DNA from: Pochonia chlamydosporia 170
Taxonomy: Eukaryota; Ascomycota; Sordariomycetes; Hypocreales; Clavicipitaceae
DNA length: 64,000 bases
Assembly: GCF_001653235.2 (NCBI RefSeq)
Contig: NC_035796.1
Location: 2,046,001 to 2,110,000 of the forward strand
Direction: 5' to 3'
The notes beneath the pieces were generated by a model that searched no databases, was not told the origin of the DNA, and saw nothing but the letters and a program-made list of their open reading frames with translations. How positions within the stretch are numbered: the stretch's first letter is position 1; each line of letters starts with the position of its first letter. Below are positions 11,284 to 21,036 of the stretch, one piece after another. A program made the position numbers and the translations under genes.

Positions 11284-11874
11284 TACGTAAACACCATGTA
11301 CATGTACGATATACGAAATGTTTGATACCCATTAGAGACGGGCGGGAGACATACAAGTAGGGACATCTTATCATGTACTACTAGTTGCTAGCACTACTGC
11401 GTATGGGATATATAGAGATCTTAAAGTTGTATAATAGAAGCCCCAATCCGTGTATTTTTTTGTTCTCTTTTCTTCTTCCAGTTCGCCAACACTTGTTCTG
11501 GTGATTGTGGTGCCAGAAGTGGTCGTGCACAGCACAAGGCAACACGACGAGCCGCACACAAAAAGACTTGTTACAACGGCTAGAGGCAAGATTGAAGCAG
11601 AGTGGTAGAAGGGAAGCGGTAGTTCTGTCGTGTCTGTCTCGTCTGCAGCTGTCTTGTTTGCCTTCTGTGTGGGAATCCCTTGTATGCACCCCGACCACCA
11701 GTAGTACACTGAGCCACAATAACAATGAACAATACTTTCGCGATGGGAGCCAAGAAGAAGAAGGAGTAAAAAAAAATAAACACCAAGAAGAAGTGTCTAA
11801 TCGTTCAACCGTTTGGCCAATTCGGAGGAATGCAAACCAACATACACACCCTTTCGCCCACGCCTTCGCCGCTG

Positions 11875-11898
11875 CCCACGCCCACGCCCACGCCCACG
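11875..11898. repeat. (CCCACG)4 tandem repeat
   Basis: Four perfect copies of the hexamer CCCACG, with imperfect copies continuing upstream (GCCCACGCC at about 11857). It lies outside coding sequence in the convergent 3' region. Confidence 0.85.
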
Positions 11899-12044
11899 TC
11901 CGCCAATTCCTCCTTACCCTTCCGTTTCCTTTCCTTTCCATGACACACACGCGGGCATGAGAACTAGACTTTAAGAAAATATCAAGACTTGGTTTGAGTA
12001 AAACAAGAAAACAAAAACGCGAGCCGACCCAAACGAAACCATTG

Positions 12045-12090
12045 TGAGTGTGCGTGTGTGTGTGTGTTTGTGTATGTGTCCGTGTGTGCC
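12045..12090. repeat. Interrupted (GT)n microsatellite
   Basis: A GT-rich tract with a pure core of about ten TG units and imperfect GTGT flanks, about 60-100 bases beyond the PP2C stop codon. It is probably within that gene's 3' UTR on the minus strand as (CA)n. Confidence 0.85.
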
Positions 12091-12151
12091 TTCACTTCCT
12101 CCACTTCCATTTCCTTATGCCTACCCCAATTGATGAATGCGAAAGGACCTC

Positions 12152-14440
12152 CTATTCCTTCTTACTATCGTCGGAGGTCGATTCGGTTTTCGTTTCTTTC
12201 TGCTCTTTCGACTGCTCCGGTGCAGCGGCTGAAGTGGACTCGTTGCTCTTTGACTGCGATTCTGTTTCTTGTTTCGATTCGGTGGCTGCGGAGTCAGCGG
12301 AGGACGACGTCGTATCTTGCTTCTCGCTTGACGTCGGATTGCTATTCTTGGACACTTGACTCTCGAGGTCTTTATCTTCGTCGGCGTTATCGAACATTTC
12401 GGTATCATCTGAATCGGTGAGAACCTCTGTGCCATCGCCGAGAAAAATAATTCGGCCTCGTAACCCACCAACTCCGAGGCTTTTGCCCTTGTTCTCTGCA
12501 TCCATCTCATAACCACTGTCACTATCCTCGTAGTTGTGGTGGACTCCAGGACCACGGAACTCAGCTGATAAAGGGTAAAACAAAGTAGTTGTCAGCTCAA
12601 GTTTCTGTTGTGGACCAAGGCACGCAAAGTCCACACGAGGACCGGTTCCTTATAACCGCGAGATGGGGGGCTATCCCGTACCATATTCGGGGGGAGCGCA
12701 AGGGCCGTCTCCGTTTGCGACTCGCTTGGCGATCTCCTCGTACCATTGCTCCTTGGTTTTGCCGTTGAGGAAACCAATGATGGACATGGTCATGTTGTCG
12801 CAGCCGACACCGCCCGTTTCCGAGTTGGATGCCAGGCAGTTGTCCATCATGTTCTCACAGATCTTTTCCAGATCCTGCTTTGCGGCAATGCCACGTCTGA
12901 CGAACTCGACAACGGCCTGTGAAGACTGACAATCCCAGATACCTAGAACACTAGTGGTAAGACTACGTACGGAGAAATGTGCACATTTTTATGTTCTGCC
13001 CACTCGTGAGCACTCACCATCACAAGCAAGGACCAAAAATTCGTCCTCGTCGGTAAGTTCGTGTTCTTCAACATCGGGGAAGGCGGTGACAATTTGCTGC
13101 TCCGGGGGGAGCTCAGCACTCTTCTTGAATTCAAAGTCACCAATGGCGCGTGACAGGGCCAAGTTGCCGTTGACACGTCCAAAATCAACGAAACCACCAG
13201 CGGCGGTAATTCGATTCTTCTCGTCTATTTTGTTGAGCAACGTGTCAGTATGCCACACGCGCGCATGGAGGTAGTAGTGTCGTGGTACGACATGTGTTTT
13301 GGAGACCGAGATTGGGCAAACAAACTTTCAAGCTGAGGCTTATGATCCTGTGACATGGGCTTTGCCCGGCCTTTGATGCCCAGTACACCCCGTGAGTCAC
13401 CGGCGTTGGCCTATATGTTTAGTTTGGTAAGCTATCATGCATGTATTTGTCGAGATGAGCGAGTGATTTGGCCAAATTTGGCTGGCCACTGCCACAGAGT
13501 AATTGCAACGTACGACGTATAGCTTGTTTCCAGCAATCAAACTGACACATGCTGTACAGCCGGAAACTTCGTCCTCGTATTTGGGGTCTAAATGTCGCAG
13601 GCAGTGTCAGCGTCTGCCTGCAGTGAAGCAGCAAGTAGTGTAGGACTTGGTGTTGAGGATTCTCCTGGTCTGCCGGTGACAGAGGGGGAAAAGGGGGGGG
13701 GGGGGGGGGGGTTCGTATCTGGCTGCATACCGTTGAGGATGGCTCTGTCAGTGGCGAGGAAACCATCCTTCAGTCCCTGCGCATAATCACCGGCTTTGAA
13801 GGTATCCTGCTTAAGAATAATATTATGAATGTTCTCGCCCGCAAATAACGCTACCGTACTCCCGCCGTGACCGTCGAAAACGCCGAAAAAGGATAGCTTG
13901 GAGGAGTGAATCTTGGGATCGAGGTTGGCGCCGGCGGCGAGGTCAAGCACGGTGGTGTGAGAATCTTCCATGCTGATACGCCAGCCCTGCATGGCGGAGA
14001 CGCCGTAGACGAGTCTGTCATCCTCGCCCTTGTCGGAAGTCTATAATGTCGGCAGGAAGTTGAAGGTTAGCAACAGATGGCTTTCCAGGGTAGATGTGTG
14101 ATTTTATTTTTTTGATAGCTGGCATATGCGTCGCGTGGCCATGACGCGAAGGCAAAAAGCCCCTCTATTGCCGGATTGGATTTGGTGGGGGGATGAATAT
14201 CCCGAGGGAGATGAGATGACAACAAGATGAGGGGAGGTCAGATAAGGCCGCAAAAGCCGTGATGGTGCAAGGATCGCATAAGGCTTCGACGATAGGTTCA
14301 AGGAAAATGCCAAAATGCGAGAGATGCAGAGGGTATTCGCGCGGTCGGGCAAAAAGGCACGGCGCAGGAGGCAGCGAGAAAGGGCGGGCAGGGCACGAAC
14401 GAACCTTTTCGACAACAGGCTCCGAGAGGGTTTGACCCAT
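12152..14440 (-). CDS. PTC2: PP2C-type Ser/Thr phosphatase, Ptc2/Ptc3-like, 7 exons
   Basis: Exons: 14440-14405, 14040-13731, 13587-13514, 13410-13326, 13224-13018, 12942-12682 and 12564-12152, giving 461 residues; all six junctions close in phase. The metal-dependent phosphatase motifs run in order: [66 protein letters not shown] and [10 protein letters not shown], which include the aspartates that hold the Mg/Mn pair. The N-terminus [12 protein letters not shown] is typical of Ptc2/3 and carries a likely N-myristoylation glycine. The last 110 residues are acidic and Ser/Thr/Glu-rich. These enzymes dephosphorylate stress MAP kinases and checkpoint kinases. The first intron (364 nt) is unusually long for this window, and intron 2 contains a 19-base homopolymer. 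Confidence 0.94.
13693..13711. repeat. Poly-G tract (poly-C in the transcript) inside PP2C intron 2
   Basis: Nineteen consecutive G on the plus strand, lying 19 to 37 bases downstream of the intron 2 donor on the minus strand. The length may be imprecise because homopolymers are error-prone in sequencing. Confidence 0.9.
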
Positions 14441-17400
14441 GGCTGCAAAGTGCGGGCAGTAGAGTAGCTACTACAAAAGGTGCCCGGGAATTGGAAAAAG
14501 AAGAAGATGGGGAAAAGGCCCGTCGTCAAAGGGGAGCAGATAAAGGGTAATCAGCTCTCCGGCGACGAGATAGAGGGCACGCGAGGCGAGGGGCAGAGAC
14601 AGAGGTTGGGGGTTTGGGAAGGTTCTTAAAGCAGGATTTCAAAATGGGGATTTGATTTGACGTGGTGGTGGTGGTCTGGTGGTAGTCGATGGTGGCCTGG
14701 CGGTGGTCTGGTCCCAGATTTGATGTCAATTGGTGGTAGGCTGGTGCCTTGGAGCGCCGCCTTGGGGTCCTTGACTGGAGTGGGCGAGCGATCGACTGAG
14801 TGAGTGAATCAGTGAGTGCCGCCAGTTCGCGGGGTTCAAGTCAACCAGACTCAACTGTGTCCATCAAAAGTCTGGTCAACTGGTGTCTGGTGTTCTGTGT
14901 TGTCCTCCTCCAGATGCCCCGTCATCCTAACTGCATTCTGTCAGAGACCAGCACTGGGCAAGTGGCAGGAACAAGGAAGCGGGGTACTGGATCTGCCCGG
15001 GTACTTCTTGCCGTCAAATCTCACACGCTCCTGCCTCGACAGTTCTCACTCGGCGAAGTCACTTTTCATGCTTTGGAGTCCGCATCTCCAGCCTCTCATC
15101 GGCTCTGTCCTGACACAGATTGCACCCAGTATTGTGTGTGAAATAGTTGTTTGACGAAGCACAGCCTTGCCATGAGCTGCATCCCTTGCTTTGCATTTCT
15201 GACTCTCCAGTCACGCATCTTGTTCAATCGTCTCTGTAGTCCTCCATATGCCCTAAGCCTCAAGATTCCGGCAGCCTTTCACCAATCACAATGTTTCACC
15301 CACAGACCCTTTGGCCTCAACTGACCAGGCCAGCAGCCCATCACTCTCCGGTTCGCTCACGTCCTGGCATTGAATCACGCTGTGCGTGCAATCCATATTC
15401 GGATATCAGACACAATGACTAAACTACCGTGTCCAAAAATATCCTCCTGGATTAACCAGCTGAACGAAACCGTCACTATCATCAACCATTGAACAAACTC
15501 GATAGAACTGACCATTGGTCACTCGCATCGCCCTTCCCAAAACGCTTCTTGTTCCGCACAAACTAACCAGACTCAACATGAACACCGCAAACTTCCATGA
15601 CACAAGGCTAGCAAGACCGAGACCAGCTGCCGAATCAGCAAATTTGGCCCTTGCGTCAGCTCGCAAGGCTGCTGATGCCTTGCCGATTTAGGCCCAGACT
15701 CATGTTCCTCATTGCTGCTGGACCCAGTGACAGCCAGGGGCACGATTCCCTGCATTTACGGAAGTGTGTGTGGTGCGCTTGGTGTGCTGCAGGAAAATTT
15801 TTCTCCTGTGGCTGATGGTCGCGTGTTCTCGCCGTTCTCGTTCTTGTTGGGAGGATCAGCCATGGCAAGTCTGACGGTGCTGCCAGCATCCTTGGGACTC
15901 TGGGAGAGTCTCCATGTCCCCTCTGCCGGTCTTGCAATACATACAGTACCTAGGCACTGCACATCAACGCCAAAGGAATGGTCTGGCGCTATTCACAACA
16001 ATATACCCAACAACGCCACCATGACGGCAATGAACTCATTGACACAGCTTTGGACTTGGCCCCTAAACATCAGGCGGAGCGAATGAGGGGCATCTGGCAT
16101 GAGACCCTTTGGACACCACCATCTCGGGAGAGGGGAAGAAGGCTCTCTGGATCGTTTTGTGGGAAGCCGAGCTGATTGATGCCACTGTTGAAAAGGGCCA
16201 AAAAAAATGGAGCCCCGTTCAATTACCTCCGTTGCTATTGGGAGAAAATCATCTATCTGGGCAGCAAGAGCCTTGCAAGACTTGGGTTCGAGACGTCATC
16301 ACCTGGAAGCCTTTCTGTAGCACAACACAGCCAAATGCGTTTTGACCTTCCTCGTCACGCTCGCCAAGTTTAGCAGCGCCAAGGGCCAGCACGACATATC
16401 CATGCCCAAAACATGACACGGAGCTTATCAGACATCGTCAGTGCGCACCCGCATCTTCGGTCGCTGCCGACCACTACCGATGCATGGCTTGGTGCTGCAA
16501 CCGTGGCTAGCAGTTCTTGATGACCCTGCGAATGCCAGTTGCTCAAATTGGCAAGTACATGGCAACTTGTACCATCGGGGAACTTTTTGTGGTCAGGGGA
16601 CGACTCCAATTGCTCCGCTCAATGGGACGATCAGCCACGGCACTGATATTAATTGATGCTGGTCTTCAAACATGCGAGTAGTTGACAAAAGATCACCAAC
16701 CATGGTTGCACCGAGGGCCAACCTTCTTCACCATGATTGAGCTAAATTTCGGCAGCACACGTAGTGTGGTTGGCATTGGCATCAACATGGATATGCCTGG
16801 CCACTTTGACCTGGAAAACACCCGGTAGTCAGCAGTTAGCCTCAACAGAGTCAACTCTGTCGAGTCATCCGTCACTTTTGGCCAACATGGATGCAAGGCC
16901 ATTGTGGTCAAGGTAGCGAGAGTCCTTGGATTCTGGCAAGGAGTCTCCATACACTATGAACCTGGCTCACTCTGCTGGGTTAAAATCATAGTGATACTAT
17001 AATCTGCTCTTTATTGATGTTTTACCCTTCCTCGTGGCGGTGAACCTCCAGAATCCGTTTACCATTAGGCTAAAGATCGGGCAACAAGTAGCCTTAGACC
17101 AAGGTGGCCAAGCACAGTCAAAGTCTTCAATGAAGTGCCAGATCCGTGGCCGCGGATCCTAGAGCCAACATATGAAGTGAGAATTTGTTAGCTTCGCCTT
17201 GTCAGCCAATACTGCCAAATTTCGTCGTGGTGGTTCTCCACGTGGCGCCCCAATACCACCCCCATCAGATAAGATAATCAGTTCCCACCACTAACAACTA
17301 TTCCCAGAATCCGTCGCACCGTTCACTACTGTACTTCTGCAGCCATTTCAACGGCCAGGGTCCCTGTTCAGGTTTCTTTAGATTCGTATTTCTCGTTTTC

Positions 17401-17532
17401 GAGCTGACTGCCAAGACATTTCCCAAAAGTACTTCTCGACATTATTTAAGGCAGTCGACATCCGCGAGCCATGATGCTATTGTCTGATGCCAGCGATCTT
17501 ATTCATTGGGCTCGTCCCACCAAGTCTTGACA
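14441..17532. other. 3.1 kb intergenic region
   Basis: A divergent promoter region between PP2C and the siderophore transporter. Apart from the iron-GATA site near 17264 and scattered CTGGTC/CAACTG-type short words I see no supported gene. Open frames are all below about 125 codons and lack domains. A long 5' leader of the PP2C mRNA probably covers part of 14441-14800. Confidence 0.55.
17264..17280 (+). promoter_or_regulatory. Iron-responsive GATA site (SreA/SRE-type) upstream of the siderophore transporter
   Basis: ATCAGATAA at 17264-17272 matches exactly the ATCWGATAA consensus described for fungal iron-repressor GATA factors (SreA, SRE, Sfu1 family). It is followed at once by a second GATA core (AGATAATCA). 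The pair lies about 260 bases upstream of the transporter ATG. Inference: repression of the transporter when iron is sufficient. Confidence 0.72.
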
Positions 17533-19320
17533 ATGGGCGCCGAACCGTCGCCGTCCTCGGAGCTACGCCGGCAATCGAAAAACCCTGCCGAAGGAGATGA
17601 CCATGATGAATCTGTTTCTCTTTTTGGGAGCACCAGTCCAGGTGTTAGGCGCATGGAGGCTGTCGCACAGCACATCAACTTGCCCGGCAGAGTTATCCTT
17701 TTTGTTGGCATTTTTGTTGTTGCATATGTCTACTCTCTAGATATTTCGCTTCGGTATGCGTACCAGCCTACGGCTACGGATAGCTTCAGCACACACAGTC
17801 TGCTGGCTACAATATCTGTCTTGAGGAGCGTCATTGCTGCCGCTGCGCAGCCTACATCGGCCAAGATTGCCGACGTCTTTGGGCGCATCGAACTGCTGCT
17901 GCTGTCAATCTTCTTCTACGTTATTGGCACCATTGTCGATGCCACGTCCAACGGCGTGGAGGCATTCTCAGCCGGGGCGGTGTTGTACCAGACTGGCTTT
18001 ACCTGCGTATCCTTCCTTGTCGAGGTCATCCTGTCCGACGTCACGTCTCTGCGCTCTCGTCTATTTTTCTCCTATGTTCCAGTCAGCCCGTTTCTCATAA
18101 ATGCATGGGTCAGCGGTGATGTTGCCCAGGCAGCCCTGGCCAGCATTGGCTGGAGACTCGGTATTGGCATGTGGGCAATCATTTATCCTGCGTCCACCAT
18201 TCCACTGTTTATTGCCCTCTGGTGGGCTCACAGGCGGGCAAAGCAATCAGGCGACTTGGGCAAGTACAAGACACCATTTCAAATGCTCGGCGGTTTCAAG
18301 CTGGCCAAGGCCCTGTTCTGGCAATTGGATGTGGTTGGCATGATTCTCATGATTGCCGTGCTATCCCTGATCTTGGTTCCGCTTACACTCGCGGGAGGTT
18401 CATCCACAAGCTGGCACCAGGGCCACATCATTGCACCATTGGTTATTGGAATCTTGTGTATACCGGCCTTCGTCTTTTGGGAGGCGCGGGCAAAGCATCC
18501 CATGATGCCGCTGCACCTGCTGAAGGATCGAATGGTCTGGGGAGCACTCGGCATTATTGCAGCCATGAACTGCGCAGCCTCCTGCCAGGGCGACTATCTA
18601 TATACCGTGTTGGTTGTTTCCTTCAACCAGTCGGTTTTAAGTGCCACGCGCATCACCAACTTGTATTCGTTCACATCCTGTCTGACAGGTCTCTTCTTTG
18701 GCCTCGTCGTCTACAAACTCCGTCGACTAAAGTGGATGATCGTCTTCGGCACCTGTCTACACCTCGTCGCATTTGGCCTTTTGATCCAGTTCCGCGGCGG
18801 CGATGGAGCCAACTACTCTGGCATGGTGGGCGCACAAGTTCTCCTCGGTGTATCGTGCGGCATGTTCACGTACGCTGCCCTGGCGAGCATCCAGGCCGCT
18901 ACGCGCCACGAGCATCTTGCCGTGATAACGGGAGTGTACTTTGCGTGCTTCAACGTCGGCGGTGCCATTGGAAATGCCATATCCGGTGCTATCTGGACGC
19001 AAATTTTACCGGGACAGCTGCAGAATGACCTGGCGGAATTTGGAAACTCGACATTGGCTGAGGTGGTGTACAATTCGCCGTTTACGGCTATTGAGGATTA
19101 CCCGTGGGGTTCTCCTGAGCGAGACAGGATAGTGGTGTCGTATCGATATACGCAGAGGATCTTGTGTATTACGGGTATTTGTATCGCTGCGTTGGTAATT
19201 CTATTTGCCTTGTCGTTGAGGGACCCGAAACTGGGAGATGAGCAGTCACTTCCGAATGCTGAAGTTAAGGATGTCAAGTATAATGAGGTCAAGACTGATC
19301 CTGCTACGGAAAGGGAATAA
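17533..19320 (+). CDS. Siderophore-iron MFS transporter (Sit/Arn/Mir type)
   Basis: A single exon of 595 residues starting at ATG 17533. The N-terminal 60 residues are hydrophilic and cytosolic; about 14 hydrophobic helices follow, as expected for the siderophore-transporter branch of the major facilitator superfamily. Family hallmarks visible are YSLDISLRYAYQPTATDSF in the first helix region, PTSAKIADVFGRIELLL (motif A in the family form), GITGVYF-like helix 11 (AVITGVYFACFNVGGAIGN) and a Tyr-rich last loop (VVSYRYTQRILC). These proteins import ferric siderophores by proton symport at the plasma membrane. The promoter carries an iron-GATA motif, which supports the substrate class. Which siderophore is carried cannot be told from sequence. 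The next gene is co-directional, 304 bases away. Confidence 0.9.
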   Translation: MGAEPSPSSELRRQSKNPAEGDDHDESVSLFGSTSPGVRRMEAVAQHINLPGRVILFVGIFVVAYVYSLDISLRYAYQPTATDSFSTHSLLATISVLRSVIAAAAQPTSAKIADVFGRIELLLLSIFFYVIGTIVDATSNGVEAFSAGAVLYQTGFTCVSFLVEVILSDVTSLRSRLFFSYVPVSPFLINAWVSGDVAQAALASIGWRLGIGMWAIIYPASTIPLFIALWWAHRRAKQSGDLGKYKTPFQMLGGFKLAKALFWQLDVVGMILMIAVLSLILVPLTLAGGSSTSWHQGHIIAPLVIGILCIPAFVFWEARAKHPMMPLHLLKDRMVWGALGIIAAMNCAASCQGDYLYTVLVVSFNQSVLSATRITNLYSFTSCLTGLFFGLVVYKLRRLKWMIVFGTCLHLVAFGLLIQFRGGDGANYSGMVGAQVLLGVSCGMFTYAALASIQAATRHEHLAVITGVYFACFNVGGAIGNAISGAIWTQILPGQLQNDLAEFGNSTLAEVVYNSPFTAIEDYPWGSPERDRIVVSYRYTQRILCITGICIAALVILFALSLRDPKLGDEQSLPNAEVKDVKYNEVKTDPATERE

Positions 19321-19624
19321 TTGCCAACTTACACATAACTCTAGCCATATCTACAATCTCTAAAGACCAAAATACCTGCTGTTATCATATCCTTCCATTT
19401 AAAATACGTATTCAAGCCAACAACCTCAACTCCCTAATCCTTAACCCCAAACTACAAGCCCATCCACACCAACACCAAGTCCAAGTATTAGTCCCTCATC
19501 CTTCCCAATCCGTCTAGTCCATATAAACCCAGACTTCGTATTTCCGTCGCAATCCGCCCCCATCCAACATATATCTCACCTCCTCCCTCCCCCTCGCCCT
19601 CCCCAACTCACTTACACCACAACC

Positions 19625-20952
19625 ATGGAAACACCAGCTACACCCTCCAACCCCCTAAGGGTAATCATAATCGGCGCCTCATACGGAGGTCTCAGCGCCG
19701 CCGTCAACCTCCTCGACCTATGTACCGGGCGTCCCGCACGCTTCACCCCATCTCCCCCTTCACACCAGCCAACGACTCCTATCCCCCTGGAACTCACGAT
19801 CCTCGACGAAAGAGACGGTTTCTGTACGTCACCTCCCTCATCTGTAAACACTTTCTAATTCCGTAGTTCACACCATCGGCGCGCCGTTGGCGTTGACGAA
19901 TCCCAAATACACCAGCCCCTTCTGGACACACACATCCGACATAACCGCCCTTCAACACCCCAGCGTCAAATTCATACACGGCTCAGCATGTAGCATTGAT
20001 ATTCACAGCCAAACTCTCACGCTCCTCGCTTCAGGGTCGTCTTCAAGAAAGACCCTCCCGTACGACTATCTCATTGTGGCGAGCGGATTGCGGAGAGCGT
20101 GGCCCGTCGTCCCACAGGCATTACGCAAATCAGACTATCTGGATGAAGTAGCTGCGCATATTTCACGGCTCAACACAGATGTAGTGGTCATCGGTGGCGG
20201 TACGTATATCCTATTTCCGTGTAATCACGCTAATTTCCCCAGGAGCGGTGGGCGTAGAAACAGCCACAGAAGTAAAGCACACGTATCCCCTACTCAACGT
20301 CACGCTCATCCATTCTCGCTCTGAACTTCTTTCTTCGGAACCACTGCCCGACCAATTCAAAGAGCGGGTGTTGCACGCCGTACGAGAAGCAGGCGTGAAA
20401 GTCATACTAAACACGAGGTTCGATCTTGAGGAACCAGGTTCGCGATATGTGATCAAGGCGATTTCGCGGCCCGTCCCCTCGACGTCATTTTTACCGGGGC
20501 AAGTGCTAGACAAGGAGGGATATGTGCGCGTTACGGAATTGTAAGTGCTGATGTTACTGTGTAAGTAGCTGCTGACGAGGGTAGGTTGAATTTTGGGGAT
20601 TCGAAGCGTCAGTTTGCAGTGGGTGATGTTACTGTCGTGAAGGGGATAAAGCGCTGCTCGTCGGCTATGCAGATGGGTTACTGTGCAGCTGTGAATATAT
20701 ATAGGGATGTGACGGGGGGAGAGTACATGGCCATGGGGGAGGTGTATCCGGGGATGGGGCTGGCGGTAGGTAAGACGGGGTTGTATTGGAATCCGGATGA
20801 TGGGATAGTGGTGGGGGAGGAGGCGTTGAAGGAAATGTTTGACGATGATTTGGGATGGACTAGTGAGTGTTTCGTTTCTGGTGAAGAATGTGGCTGACGA
20901 TGGTACAGAATGCTGGGAGTATATGAATCTCGGGACACCGCATGGGGTATAG
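19625..20952 (+). CDS. AIF/FSP1-like FAD-dependent NAD(P)H oxidoreductase, 5 exons
   Basis: Exons 19625-19823, 19867-20199, 20243-20540, 20585-20862 and 20909-20952 give 383 residues. The introns are very short (43-46 nt). The first dinucleotide fold has IIIGASYGGLSAAVNL at residues 13-28. DGFFHTIGAPLA spans intron 1 and the second nucleotide fold VVVIGGGAVGVETATEV spans intron 2. FAVGDVTVVKGIK is the C-terminal FAD contact. This is the class II pyridine nucleotide-disulfide reductase layout of AIFM2/FSP1-like enzymes, which reduce quinones with NAD(P)H. No presequence or transmembrane segment is seen, so a cytosolic or lipid-surface location is likely. It lies directly behind the siderophore transporter, but a functional link is only speculative. 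Confidence 0.85.
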
Positions 20953-21036
20953 GACATGACGTTTTATATGTTATACTAGATAAGTAAACTATGCGTAAGC
21001 GTACAGCTGGTATCATGCAAAAGATTGTTCCACCGT

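Larger units (their letters stand above)
11284..12151. other. Convergent intergenic region with simple repeats
   Basis: This lies between the 3' ends of the PPR-like and PP2C genes and contains the microsatellites listed separately. Long minus-strand open frames here (for example 11381-11950) are repeat-driven and not called. Confidence 0.6.

Noticed and set aside
11381..11950. 189-codon minus-strand frame with WAWAWAWA
   Set aside because: Produced by the CCCACG microsatellite; no domain, and it lies in the 3' region of two convergent genes.
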